This document shows, piece after piece, positions 29,457 through 41,392 of a stretch of DNA of 64,000 nt; position 1 is the stretch's first letter, and every line of letters starts with the position of its first letter. This stretch comes from Bilabrum cf. latius (Eukaryota; Bigyra: Bicosoecida; Bigyra; Bicosoecida): assembly GCA_965178125.1 (NCBI GenBank), contig OZ237741.1:558001-622000 (forward strand), written 5' to 3'. The notes beneath the pieces were generated by a model. It worked only from the letters and a program-made list of their open reading frames with translations. It was not told where the DNA came from and searched no databases. Made by a program: the position numbers and the translations under genes.

Positions 29457-31274
29457 ATGGCGTGCATGCATGGACTTAACTGCCGTAATTATATGTGTAC
29501 TCGAATTCACCCTGCTGGACGCAAGCAGCTGTGCCGATACGGTGACAGGTGCAACAACGAGCACTGCCGGACATTCCGACTGCACCCGAGGCGTGGCTCT
29601 GGGATCAACTGTCCACCCGCGGATCATGGAAGCCGGTTGCACCTGCACACCGGAGCTATTTCCGGGCCAGGGTTCCACTCAAGTGCGGCCGCACCGGCAG
29701 GATTCGGCACGGGAGACCCCTTCCATGACGATATAATTCGTTCAATGGGTATCGATGGAATGCTCGCACACGGGCACCCGAGGATGGGTGCCACCGCGGT
29801 GCATGCGCACCGACTGCCCGCAGGGGCAGGTGGAGGACCAGCCACTGCTACAATTGGCGGCAGCAACGAGGTGTTCGTCTGCCGCATTCCACATGCAGCT
29901 ACACGATCAGATCTGCAGTCAGCAGTGGAGAGCGCCTTCGGGAGGGTGGCTTCGATCAAGGAACACACCATAACCAAGGGCTTCACGTTTGTTGCATTCC
30001 AAGACTCGCGGGCCGCCGGACGCGCGCTGCGAGCTGGAAGGGTGGACATCCCAGGTATTGGTCAAGTGGTGATCGACAGGCCGTCTGGTACCCCGCGTGG
30101 GGCAGACATGCCTCTTCCAAAGCCAGAGCCGAGACCAGCTGACGATGCGTGCAGGGTCTTCGTGGGGGGCATTGGCAGGGGGGCCAAGGTCTTGGACGTG
30201 CTGTCAGCCATGGGCGCCTTCGGGAAGGTGGAGTCAATCGACGAGGACACAATGCCCAAGGGCTTCACGTTTGTCACATTCGCCGCTGCAGGCGGTGCTA
30301 GACGCGCGATTGAGGCCGGCCTTGTGGACATTCCAGGCGTGGGGACAGCGTCGATCAGGGTACCAAAGGCGTCTGCCCCAATGTCTCGTCCGACGCCAGA
30401 GTCGAGACTAGCTGACGACGCGTGCAGGGTCTTCGTGGGAGTGAGCGGCGGGGCGAAGGTCTTGGACGTGCTGTCAGCCATGGGCGCCTTCGGGAAGGTG
30501 GTATCCTTGAGCGAGGACACTATGCCCAGGGGCTTCACGTTTGTCACATTCGCAGATACCGGTAGTGCTAGGCGTGCGCTACGGGCTGGCACCGTGGACA
30601 TTCCAGGCGTGGGCAAAGCGCCGATCAGGGCCCTATCGGAGCCTATTGGTGATGCGTGCAGGGTCTTCGTCGGGGGTATTGGCACAGGGGCCAAAGTATT
30701 GGACGTGCTGTCAGCCATGGGCGCCTTCGGGAAGGTGGTATCCTTGAGCGAGGACACTATGCCCAGGGGCTTCACTTTTGTCACATTCGCAGATGCCGGT
30801 AGTGCGAGACGCGCGATTGAGGCCGGCCGCGTGCGTGTTCCAGGGTTTGGAGAGGCTGGGATCAGGGTCTACGAGAAGCGTGCCAGTGGCGGTGGTGGTG
30901 ATACGATCGAGAAACGGCCGTCTAGGAGCCGGGAGAGTCTTTCCACGGCGTCATCTCGGGGTGGGTCCATCGGCTTGGGGCCTCGGTCCCGGGCGGGGTC
31001 TGACTCTAGCCGAGGCAGCTCTGTGGCAGAGGGAAGGAGCAAGAAGGTCATCGACAGGAGGGGTGGTGGGGAGGACGCGGTGGGGGCTGGGGCCGGGGCC
31101 GAGTCTGGGATCGAGCATGGGTTCGGGATCGCTGCTCCTGCGCCAGCTCCTGCTGCTGAGCCACCCCTGCCGGAGGGATGGACCAAGCACGTGGGAGTGG
31201 ACGGATATGCCTACTACCACAACGCTGCCACTGGAGAGAGCCAGTGGGAGAGGCCCGTACGTGGGGCGCTGTGA
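29457..31274 (+). CDS. CCCH-RRM(x4)-WW RNA-binding protein, 605 aa
   Basis: ATG 29457 to TGA 31272-31274, no TAG needed. Two CCCH fingers at the start (C-M-H-G-L-N-C-R-N-Y-M-C...H and C-R-Y-G-D-R-C...C...H). Four RRM-like domains follow at about 138-212, 226-300, 320-392 and 398-470; RNP2 is V-F-V-G-G-I and RNP1 K/R-G-F-T-F-V-T-F, both textbook. A Ser/Gly/Arg linker leads to one WW domain at ~570-600 (G-W-T-K-H ... Y-Y-H ... S-Q-W-E-R-P). Such proteins bind RNA and proline-rich partners. The last 120 residues are almost identical to the paralogue at 59339-61738. Confidence 0.88.
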   Translation: MACMHGLNCRNYMCTRIHPAGRKQLCRYGDRCNNEHCRTFRLHPRRGSGINCPPADHGSRLHLHTGAISGPGFHSSAAAPAGFGTGDPFHDDIIRSMGIDGMLAHGHPRMGATAVHAHRLPAGAGGGPATATIGGSNEVFVCRIPHAATRSDLQSAVESAFGRVASIKEHTITKGFTFVAFQDSRAAGRALRAGRVDIPGIGQVVIDRPSGTPRGADMPLPKPEPRPADDACRVFVGGIGRGAKVLDVLSAMGAFGKVESIDEDTMPKGFTFVTFAAAGGARRAIEAGLVDIPGVGTASIRVPKASAPMSRPTPESRLADDACRVFVGVSGGAKVLDVLSAMGAFGKVVSLSEDTMPRGFTFVTFADTGSARRALRAGTVDIPGVGKAPIRALSEPIGDACRVFVGGIGTGAKVLDVLSAMGAFGKVVSLSEDTMPRGFTFVTFADAGSARRAIEAGRVRVPGFGEAGIRVYEKRASGGGGDTIEKRPSRSRESLSTASSRGGSIGLGPRSRAGSDSSRGSSVAEGRSKKVIDRRGGGEDAVGAGAGAESGIEHGFGIAAPAPAPAAEPPLPEGWTKHVGVDGYAYYHNAATGESQWERPVRGAL

Positions 31275-32012
31275 GGGCATTTGACAGGAAGGATCCAAGT
31301 ATTTAGGCTTTTTGGCACCCACTTCGGCTTCTGCGTTTTGTGCAAGCCCAAGGGTCCAAGTCTAGATCAAGGTTTGCCGTGGCTTGTTAGTTGACGGCCA
31401 CGCGTGCAGTCGCCATTGGTCGCAACGCTGGCAGGTACAGTAGTGCTCAACGCCTCCGGGGACTGCGTTACCACCCAATGGTGAAAGGTCAAAAAGTCGA
31501 AGGGTGCAGTCAGGGTCTCGCACCACTCATCGTGGACTCTAGCCGAGCAGCCATGTGTGCCTGAAAAGCACTCTGGTGCAGTTTTGGCAAGCACTACAGT
31601 GCATTGCAATAATTGTCGGTTAAGAGAAATTGTTCTCCCCGACCTAAACTAATTGTTCGAGCCAATCAAAGTAAACCAAACTGTCAATTTAGATTTTAAT
31701 ACTGATTATACCACGCACCGCGACAGAACGGAAGTTGCCAATTACCTGTCCTTGAGTGAAGACAACATCAAGTGGAGAGCTGTGGATTGTCTGTAGATTT
31801 TGGACGATACAACTCCTATTGAGCCCTTAACTCCTATTGAGCCCTGAACGTGAGTCGTAGTGACTGGGATGATACTATGGGTACTGTTCTCGCGGGCTGT
31901 GGTTTGCCGTCTCTCTGCTGGTTCAAAAGTCGTTCAAAATCGAGATGCGCCGACCATTTTGCAATCCATTTGAACCACTTACTAGCCTGCACTTTGGTTG
32001 TATATAAGCAGT
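31275..32012. other. Intergenic, no gene seen
   Basis: 738 bp between two RNA-binding paralogues, with an AT-rich centre (31620-31720) and a tandem CTCCTATTGAGCCCT duplication near 31815-31850. A TATATAAG sequence at about 32000 is too close to the next ATG to act as its TATA box unless transcription starts inside the frame. Confidence 0.4.
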
Positions 32013-33890
32013 ATGGATTGTCGACACGGTATCAAGTGTATCAATTACACGTGTACTCGGAGGCATCCTCCGGGACGCAAGCAGCTGTGTGCGTTCGGCG
32101 ATGGTTGCACAAACAAGGCTTGCCGAAGCATGCGGCTACATCCGAAAGTAGGCTCTAAGGTTATGTAGCCCCCGCATACTATGATCGGTCCTTCTGGGAA
32201 AACCCGCGGCAAGGCAATCGGCAAGCCTTGTCGTGATGGGGAAGCGTGCACGAGGTTCGATTGTAGGTTCGAGCATCCTCCTTCACGGGTTCCTGATTGC
32301 AGTCGCGGGGCTCTGTGCGTTAAGTATGGCTGCAAGAACTTGCATCCAGTGTCCCGGAAGATAGACTGTCCCCGCGGTGCCGCTTGCTCTCTCAACAGCT
32401 GCCCGAACGCGCACCCGCCAAGCCGCCCCCGCAAGTGCAAGTTTGGTGCCTCGTGCACGAGGCAAGGAAACGGCTGCAAATTCATGCACCCACCAAGTGA
32501 AAGCAGCCCCGCAGCGGTTGTAGGGGCAGCCCTGGCAGATCCCGCTGCTCCGGAAATCGATACTCATCACGACAGAATCGGTGCGATGCTCACTGGGATG
32601 GATCTCCCAGCAGAGCTGTCCACTCGCCACGCAACTCATCACTATAATGGGGCGGGCAGGGACTGGGAAAGCACCGGCGGTGGCGCGCACTCGAGGGGCT
32701 CCCTAACAAGCGCAAGCAGCCGGGGAGGCATGCACATGGTGGATAGTCGCCTGCACGGCTAGCGCCCTGCAGCGAGGCACAACACAACCGGAGCAGGAGC
32801 AACTAGGAGTGCAGCAGGAGGTGCGGGGCGGGGTCGGCACATTCCCGGCGGTGCTCCGCCACACCTTAAGCATCGCGAAATGCGCACAGGGGCGTCATCG
32901 GAAGGCAACGGGCTCGGCGGTAAGCTCGTCTTCGTTGGAGGTTTGCATCCGAAGACCAAAGCCACCGCTGTTTTGGCCGCCATGTCTGCGTTTGGTAAAG
33001 TGGACCAAGTTGCTGAGACATCTCTGCACAAAGGATTCACCTTCGTGACGTTTGGTGACGTTTCAGGCGCGCGGGCAGCTGTTAGAACTGGAGAAATAGA
33101 GTTTCCCGGTGGTATTGTTGCCGGGATCCAGTGGCCCAAACCCGCGGCTCCAAAGAAGAATAAAAGTTTCGCAGCGGAGAGCAAGGAGGACCAGCTAGCC
33201 TCAGCCGGAACCACGCAGGTATTCGTAGGCGGTATCGGCCGTAAAGTGCGCGCGATGGCGGTCATGGCCGCCATGTCTGCCTTTGGCAAGGTCGACGATA
33301 TTGTCGAAAGCACCCTCACACGAGGCCACACAGTCGTAACATTCCAAGATGCAGCGTGCGCCAAGCGCGCCCTCAAAGCGGGGTCAGTTGAGGTTGGCGA
33401 GGGACTGCGTGCCCGTATCGCGAAGCCCAGGCCGGGGCCCGGCGCAAGAAAGGCCGCCGCGCTTGGACGAGGAGGCCCAACTAGAGAGCCAATTCGAGCT
33501 CCACCAGCACGGGCTACTGAGTAGTACAGAGAGACAGCCAGCGCAGCAACGGGACAGGCAGCTCAGAAAACACGAGCAAGGACGTCCTACCCAAGAACTA
33601 CCCACAGCAGCGAGACCAGGACCGAAACACGGGGCAGACTTGCCCCAAGAATCAGCGCGGGACACGAAGACACCCTGCCAGCCGGCTGGACCCGGTACAC
33701 GGACGCGGGAACAGGCACGCCGTATTATGTTCACGAAGATGGCACTACACAGTGGGCCGACCCGAGGAAGCAGGCACATTCCCACTCCCCTTCGCTGCCC
33801 GGGGGATGGGCACAAGACGTGACCGACGGCGGCTACACATACTACCACCACGTGGATGGAAGGACCCAGTGGGAGAGGCCCATGGCCTGA
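32013..33890 (+). CDS. CCCH(x6)-RRM(x2)-WW(x2) RNA-binding protein, 625 aa
   Basis: The start at 32013 is fixed by alignment with the paralogue at 29457 (same finger pair, C-T-R-x-H-P-x-G-R-K-Q-L-C). TAG at 32166, 32760 and 33522 reads as Gln; TGA 33888-33890. Six CCCH fingers of the C-x5-C-x4-C-x3-H type fill residues 3-165, two RRMs lie near 300-370 and 405-475 (V-F-V-G-G-I/L, K-G-F-T-F-V-T-F), and two WW domains end the protein (W-T-R-Y...T-Q-W-A-D-P and W-A-Q-D...T-Q-W-E-R-P). A frame without stops continues past the TGA, but nothing there is recognisable. Confidence 0.85.
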
Positions 33891-34231
33891 GATCCCTCTG
33901 TTACGGACTACGACCCCGCTAAGATGCCGCTAGGCTTCATGAATGCCGTTACGAAGGCGTTGCTGGTGGAGATAGGCCAGCTGGGGAACCGGGTGGCTTT
34001 GTCAAGGACCCGATACACAGTAGAAGCATGATCCAGCAAAGGACAACTGAAATCAAACAACGAAGACGCCCACTAGAACGACGTGTTTGGTGCGACAGCT
34101 CTATCTACATTTGGTGGCTGAAATTGCCATTGGAGTAAAGCTGAGCGACTGCTCTGCTGTGACGTGCTTGAATCCTTTAGTATAGACTTGAAGAAAGTGA
34201 AATTCGTGAGGCAGCTGCTCAGATCACATCA
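33891..34231. other. Convergent intergenic region
   Basis: 341 bp between the stops of a plus-strand and a minus-strand gene. No feature recognised. Confidence 0.4.
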
Positions 34232-37200
34232 TCAGTCCGCGGCATCGTCACGAGTCGATTGCAGCAATGCTCGCCGCACGCACGTGGACAAGTCGGGCAG
34301 CACCTCAACCTGCCCATCCTCACCGTTACCGTGCCCCTACTCGGCAGCGGCCTCCTGTCCTTTACCATCGCCCTCGTCTCTGGCGCCCTGCAGCCTGCGG
34401 AGCAGTCGGACGACATGGCCCTTTACGCCAGCACTGACCCCAGGCGACTTGGTAGGGCTGGAAGCGCCACCGGCCGCGCCGTTCAACTTCCTCCGGATAG
34501 AAGACGTGCCTCCCTACTACTCAGCGAAGAGCTCTGCTTCGCTTGCTAGAGCAGCTGCGTAGGCGAAAGTGGTCGCAACCGCGCTGACCAGAAGTGGGCG
34601 AAACCCAGGAGCAAAGTGCCACAGGTACTCAAGCAAGGAAGTTGCTACAGTGACGGCCGAGGCATCCCCAACCTTGGTCGGCAGTGGCGCCGCCTTCTTC
34701 TGCTTCGCCTTGCGCTTAGCAAGCATCTTCTGTCGGAAGCGCTCGGCCCGACTAAGCTTCTTGCCGTCCTTACCACCCTGCTCCCCATCTTTGCCAGCTG
34801 CCCCGCTGCCAGCCGCAGCTTCTTCAACACTGCCTCCCAGAGAATCTGCGCGCTTTGCAGCCGCCGAAAGGGGGGCGCACACGGATCGCAGCACAAGGAT
34901 TGTGCTGGCGGCATGCGCCAGCCTGCCGGCTGTGGCATGGGCCAGTGCCCGGGCCTGCCCTGTCCCCGACGCTCCCACAAGAGCATCGACAGCGTGCAAC
35001 GACGTGGCGATTGAGTCCGCAGATGTTTCCATTACTTTTCCACGCACGTCTGCGAGGTCCTTGGGAGCTGCGGGCGGCCACTGCTTGCCCCTGGAGCGCA
35101 CAGCTCTGACTGCTTCCGTCAGGATGCTGGCATCGAGCCCCGATGAAACCGCGCAAGGTGACCCTGCGCCTCGTGGCACTGCCTCTCGCTTGTCATGGGC
35201 TGGCGGGAGACCAATACACAGCCTTAATGCGACGTCGTCGAGGCGGGCAGCTGCTGCCAGGCCTGCAGCGAGCTCTGAGGCGCACTCTCTCAGCATGAGC
35301 ACGTCAGCTGTGCCGATCTAAGTGCCGCCCGCCGGCACAATCGAAGACACGGGAGCGTCTGCTCGGACGGCTCTCCCGCCATCGGCGCGGGAGAATGGCA
35401 AAAATGGAGGTCGTGCGTTTGAGGTGGGTGCTCCCCTCCCGAACCGCGACCCAAACCCACTTCCGAACCCGTTCCCGAACCCCGACCCATACCCGCTCCC
35501 TATAGACTTGGCCGACATTGTATGCGACAGGTCAGGCTGCCTGGGCCCGTCAACAGTGGAGTCAATGGTCATCCCACTTTCCATTCGGGACACTTGGCTC
35601 TACTTCCTGTGCACCACCGAAGACTTGCGGTGCAGCCACTCTGGCACATCCGCCTCCGAGCTACCCGTGATGGTCCTTCTTCTAGGCGTAAAAGGCTGCA
35701 CTCCGATGCGGAGCAGCCATTCCTAGATGTGCCGACTCACAAACGCCCCAGTCACCGCCGCTGAGGTCAGTGCCGGCACCGGCAGTGACGAAGTCCCAGC
35801 GCCCTCCGCAAACGCTGCCGCTGCAGCCAGGTGCCGAATCTCTCTAGCAGCCCGCAGCCGCACACCAATCGAGCCGTAGCAAAGCTCCTCTCGCATCCTT
35901 GGAACCTCTAGCTGCTTGAAGAACTGCCGCTGGGGCGTGCTCATGAGCTGGTGGAGAGCCTCCACAAGATCATCGAAGGACGGCCTCGCCCGCGGATTCC
36001 TGTTGAGCGCCTCGGTGATAATCTGGAGGAGAGCGGCCGCTGTGCTCTGGTCGTGGCAGCTCCATTCCTCCACCCTGCCAGGCAGCAGCGCACCTGCCTG
36101 CACTGGCAGTCCCCGCTGCACCAGCACATCTGCGGTCTCCTCGGCGCACCCTTCGATGTACGCCCCGATGGGCTTGGGCTGCGCTGCGCCTGTTGCGCTG
36201 CTGCTGCTAGCTGCCGCCCTCTACCTCTGGCGGGCTCGACTCGCCACGGAAATGGACCCTGCCTCGCCCGCTAGGTCTGCAACGAAATCCTCAGCAGAAG
36301 CGTCGCTGGTCTTGCTCTCCGTAGATCGGTGCGCAGCTGCGGCCGGACGCCGATGGGGCTTCCCCTCGGGCGCTGCCGCAGAGACGGCTGGTTGGATGCT
36401 AGTCAGATCGCTACTGTCAGCTGCTTGCACCGTCACGATTGATTCTTCTCCGCTAACCTCCCGGTCGATTGCAACCCGTGGGAGCTGGGGGCTCGCGTCA
36501 CCAACGCCGCCGTCCGCTCTTGAGCCAGAAGGCTGCAGAAGCGGCAGAACGGCGTCCATCTGCGCGACAGCTTGGCCGAACATGAAATCATCTTGCCACT
36601 GCTGCATCAATTCCGGCGCAGGCACTTGCAGCCCGCGCAACACTCCGCGGCTTTGCCTGCTGCTCGTGCTCTCGGCGCTCCTGGCGCTCGGCCTGGGCGG
36701 CACTAGGGCCCTCCCTTCCCCGTTCGATGAAGGCACCGGCGCGGTAGGGTGCGAGTCCCCAATGCTTGAGCCGGATGGACTGGCCAGCAGGTGGGCCACC
36801 CGAGAGCGCCTGTTCTGGGCTGGCTGCGCCGCTGCAGCTACTGCAGCACCATCTACTGTGGTCGAGGCTGCCTGCGTGTAGTCTGGGCGCGGCGCTGCTC
36901 CTGACCAGTCCTCGACCTCCGTGTCGTTGCCTCTTGACAGAGAGCTCGGCTGCTGCGAGACCACGTTGGATTCATGCGATGCTTGGGCCGCCACTGCCCT
37001 AGGCTAAGCCGGTGGCTATTCGGAAACTGCCAGGGTGTCCACTTCAAGATCCAACGAAGTGACCCTGGACCTGTGCCTGGATGGGTCGGCCAGCGGCGTG
37101 CCAGGGGCGATCACCTCGGCACCGTCGCCGCTGTCGCTGCTAGACGACATCTGGGCCATCAACCTTGTGCTGCGCTCGAAGTCCTACCCGAGGCCTCTGA

Positions 37201-40200
37201 TCCACTCGTCGAACGCCCGCGAGTGCAGCCCGTCCATCGCCCCCGTCAAACGAGGGACAGCTGACGAGCCCATCACATCATCGCCCGGCCTGCACCACAT
37301 CGGCACGCTGGGCACAGCCCCCTCCTCTAGCACCGCGTCAATGAAATCGAAGCGACGGTACCTGTCGCTGAACGGCAGGACCCTGGACAGCAGCTCGCAC
37401 ATCACAATACCGAACGCATAGACGTCGACCTGACCGCCGTACCTCTCACCCTCCAGCACCTCGGGGGCCATGAATTGAGGCGTGCCCATCACCCCCACGA
37501 TGTTGCCGCTGCTGGCCATCGCACCCGTGCCGGTCACGGCGCCGCTGCCAGCACCGCTCGGGGTTAGCTTGCCCGACTTAGATGGGCTCGCACCAGTGGG
37601 AGTACCAGTGGCGCTCAACGCAGACCCCGCGGCAGTCCCGCTGCCTGACCTCGCTCCCCGCCGGGATTTCTTGATGACCGTCAGGCCAAAGTCAGCTACT
37701 TTGATCACCATGTCACGCGACACGAGCAGGTTCTGGCTCTTGAGATCTCGGTGGATGATGCCTCGACGTCTCGAATGCAGGTAGGCCATGCCCTGCGCCG
37801 TCTGCAGCGCCATGTTGACCCGGCTGGCTGCACTGATCGGCTGGGTGGGGTCGTACAGCATGTCGTGGAGCGAGCCCCTCTCGCACCACTCGGTCACGAT
37901 GAAAATGTTTGGAGGTGTGGTAGACGCGCCCATGTACAGCACAACGTTCGGGTGCCGCAGCTGCGCAAGGATGTCCACTTCGTCCTTGAGGCTTTCCACC
38001 TCTTTGCTCGTGACCTCAGTGGCCCGCATGAGCTTCACCGCCACGTCACTTCCCCACAGTCTGCCTCGAAACACCTCGCCAAAGTTCCCCGCCCCGATCC
38101 TCTCGGTCACCTCGACCTCGTCCTCCGACAGCTCCCACTCGGCCGGGCCGTACAGCCATCCGCCCGCCCCCATCATGCTGCGGCGGCCGCCGCTGCTGGC
38201 TCGGTTCATCCCACCGCTCTGCCTTCGCTCTATTTCCGCCCTGGACCCGCCTCCAACCCGTCCACTCCGGGTCATGCCAACCTCTGACTAGGACCCGTCC
38301 TGGGAGTTGGGAGTCCCGACCGCCGCGCCTCCCTCGAGCCTGCCCTCGGAGATGCGCCTGGAAATCATCCCAGAGTCTGCCCCCCTGGGCGACCCTGAGT
38401 CTCGTCTGTGTTCCCCGAGGGCACCAGGCCGGACACCGTTGGAGGAGGACTAGGCGTCCAGCACCGACCTCCGCACGTCGCTGCTGCTCGGCGGCAGTTG
38501 AGAAGGGGAGGGCCCTGCCAGGTTGTGCTGCATGGGAGCTGACCGATCCAGGGCCGACGTGGCCAAAGGCGTGCCGTGCTCCATTGCCTTGCCACCCTCT
38601 CCGTCCCCGAGGTCTGGAGTAGGCCCGACGACTCCACCAGTGGGCGATTTCCTGGAGAGGACGGAGGGGCGCCTGTTCCCCAGGCTGGCACCCCTGCTGC
38701 CCGCCTGGCCATCGTGACCTGCATCGTCGGCGGCGCGGGTGCTCCTGCTCTCGGAAGACTCTGCGATGGCGCCGAGCTGGCCCTACCTCCCGCTGCTGGA
38801 CTTCTCCTCATGCTCCTTGTCAACTGCCTCGTACCCTTGGTCACCCGTTGGTGCAGACTGTGACCGGAGCATACCAGGCGCCCCCACACCGAATGTAGAT
38901 ATGCGGCGAGTATCCCCGCCCATCTTGTGCACCACGTCACCGATCGTCACGATGGATCTCCGGACGCCAAAGTGAGACACTCCAGAGCGCCCGCTGGAAG
39001 GCCTCCTCGTGAACCTCACCTCTCTCTGTCTGCGCTGGTACCCCTCGACCAGCTGCTTGACCGACATGAGCCACGCGTCCCTCTGCTTTGCGCTCTCCGC
39101 GCACAGGTACAGGGTCCTATCCGGCGTCACCACCGCGAAGAGATACGGGGTGAGGGAGGCCGGCAGCCCCAGCGAGTCGGCCTCGGTGCCCTGGATAATG
39201 GAGGTTGTGGCGAGGAAGCTCTCACTGCCTGGTGTCCCATCACCAAGTCCGACTAGTGGCATGGCTCCAAGCAGAGTAGGATTGCTGGGCGAGTAGTAGT
39301 GCAGGGTCTCGTCCTTTAGGGCGAAGAACCGTCGCTTCCAGGTCTTGCGACCGCCCTTGTGTCCACCACGCTTCCACAAGTGCCCCGTCTTCAAAACCAC
39401 CTCCAGCTGCTGACCGCCTTTCGCAGCACCTACTGGCGTGCCATCTGCTCCGCCCCACCCGCTGAAGATCCCCATGATGCCTCCTTGCCCGCCACCACGC
39501 GACATGAACTATCGATAGGCTCTCAGCTCACCCTATCGCCTGGCTTCCTCAAGGAGCTGCTCCTCACGCCGCTGCCTGCTAAATGCCTCTCGCATGGGTG
39601 CGATCATTGTGCTGGTAGCACCGGCTACGCTGCTCCCAGCCGCTGGTTGGTCCCCCAAGCGACCACCCATTGCAGGAGATAGCCCATATGCGTCCTCTCT
39701 AAGCCCACCCGCACCACCCATCATGCCTGGCGACACGCCAGTCATTGTGAGCCCGGCGGATCCTCCTACCAGCTGCGGTCCTGTCGTCAGGCCCAAGGCC
39801 ATCGCCCGCGCCGGCTCTACGGTACGCGCTGTGGCTAGCATCCTTAAGGCCAGTCTGGCCGGGTCTTGCGGGTCATACCCGTGTTCCGGCTGGCCGCCTC
39901 CACCGTGGCCGTCGCCGCTCCACTACCCATCGGCTGCAGACTAGCCGTTTGGCGAACGACCGGCGCCAGCTCCGGTCAGCGGTGGCCGATCGTATGGTGT
40001 GCTCATTGTGTGCGACCGAGGCTTCATAATACCATCACCGACTGGGCCCCACGGCCCCACCTCCGCCCCAGCTGAGGACCGCCTGCGTCCGTTCGCCCAC
40101 CCATTCGCACCCATAGCACCCCGCGCCCGGGATCCAGAAGTCCCTGGCAACACACCCTACGACCCACCTGCACCCGGTGTACTGGCGGAGGATCCATGCG

Positions 40201-41143
40201 CCGCAGCCTCATCCGCCACGTCCACGAGTAGCCTCCGTGAAGAGCCCCTCGTCCTGGGCCTTGGCCTGCTGACGGCCCCCTCTGCCATGCCGGCTTCCTC
40301 TGCATGGCCCTGCTCTGTGGTACCGGCCAGGAGCACCTTGTCGATCCTCCTCTCGATCAGCTGTCTCCTTCCCTTGGAATCTACCTTGATGTCGAAGCCA
40401 GTCTGCCTCGTTGCGTCGAAAAATCGCTTGCAGGCGTCAGAGCAGAACGTCAGCAGCCGCCGGGGCCTGGCGCCGGGGACCGGCGGCGGGAGCACCGTCA
40501 GCGCCCCGCTTGGGCTCCTTGCTACGGTGGTTCCACCACTCGTCACACTACCTGTCCCTGCTTTGCTGCTAGCGTCCCCGGCCCGACTGTTCCCCACCGG
40601 GGCGAGAGGGCTCTGCGAGGGGTCCCCAGGAGCCTGGGGCAAGGAGGGCGGCACGATGTCGCGAGCAGCAGCCGCGGCTTCCTCCGAGCCAGGGATGTAC
40701 GCTACCGTGCCTCGTCGCCCTGCGTCCCACGCACGGACCGCCTTCCCGGTCCCAGTCCCCGCAGTGCTGGCGTCATCGATCCGCTTCCCGCAAGAGGCGC
40801 ACCGTGGGCTCGACAGCATTTCGGAGGAGCCCGAGTTGTGGTGCGCGAGGGTTCTTCGCCGCACCCCTCGCTTCATGGCAGCACGAACGGCAGCTTCGCC
40901 GTCAGCTTGTGTGACAACGTCCTCGCCGTCATTGGCACGGTGCTAGCTCTCCGCTTGCAGACCAAGAAAGGCAACGAGAGTGTTGCGGACCGAATCATGT
41001 TCATCCGCGACGCTTGCAAGGGCGTCAAGATACATTTGGAGAGACACAGTCCTTTCATTTATCACAACACTACTGGCCCCGCTCATAAGTGTACGTCCAG
41101 GCAGCTGCGGTTTCGTAATAGTGATGAGCGAAGGGATTTGCAT
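34232..41143 (-). CDS. Giant PH-domain / TKL-type protein kinase with split kinase domain, about 2303 aa
   Basis: With TAG as Gln (about 19 of them) the minus strand is open from beyond 41347 down to TGA 34232-34234. In order: an N-terminal stretch resembling the C-terminal half of a PX domain (residues ~1-65); a C-x2-C...F-C-S-D-A-C-K-R-F-F zinc-knuckle region (~112-230); a PH domain (~580-695; H-L-W-K-R-G-G, R-R-F-F-A-L-K, W-L-M-S-V-K-Q-L); a kinase domain from ~1000 with G-A-G-N-F-G-E-V, V-A-V-K, H-R-D-L-K-S-Q-N, D-F-G and A-P-E-V. The kinase end (R-N-P-R-A-R-P-S-F-D-D-L) comes ~400 residues later, after a Ser-rich insertion. The true start is uncertain: an upstream exon could complete the PX domain. 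A C-terminal coiled Lys-rich region follows. Confidence 0.82.
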
Positions 41144-41392
41144 TGTCGAACTGCCCAAATTCGCTGGCTCGAACCCACGTTCCAATAGAAACTTACTACA
41201 GGTATCTGTATCAAAGAATCCTCGGCTGCAAGGGCCTACACTTCTTGGTGAAGCGCTCGAAAGTCCGTGTACCTGGCTCCCTTTACATGACCCATACCAA
41301 CCCGGAGCTTGTACTCGGCGAAAAATACTCTGCGCTATGCATCCCATCGCACCTAGTGACCAACAAGGGCGGCTCTAGGAGCCGTTCCAGTC

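Noticed and set aside
30062-30784. A 240-codon minus-strand frame
   Set aside because: Exact antisense of the RRM repeats of the 29457-31274 gene; its apparent repeats mirror the RRM repeats.
31995-32012. TATATAAG as the TATA box of the 32013 gene
   Set aside because: It ends within about 10 bases of the conserved start codon, too close for a normal TATA-directed start.
33891-34160. Continuation of the CCCH-RRM-WW protein past its TGA
   Set aside because: The frame stays open mainly because TAG is sense in GC-rich DNA; the WW domain is complete before the TGA and further TGAs follow.
34164-40946. Many long plus-strand open frames (for example 34569-35321, 35916-36881, 37751-38291, 39999-40946)
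   Set aside because: They lie antisense to the kinase gene, whose minus-strand translation contains PH and kinase motifs; the plus-strand products are Pro/Ser/Ala-rich without domains, as expected from GC-rich shadows.
41160-41200. tRNA-like T-arm (GGTTCGAGCC) on the minus strand
   Set aside because: The stems do not pair and no acceptor or anticodon arm could be built; it lies at the uncertain 5' end of the kinase gene.
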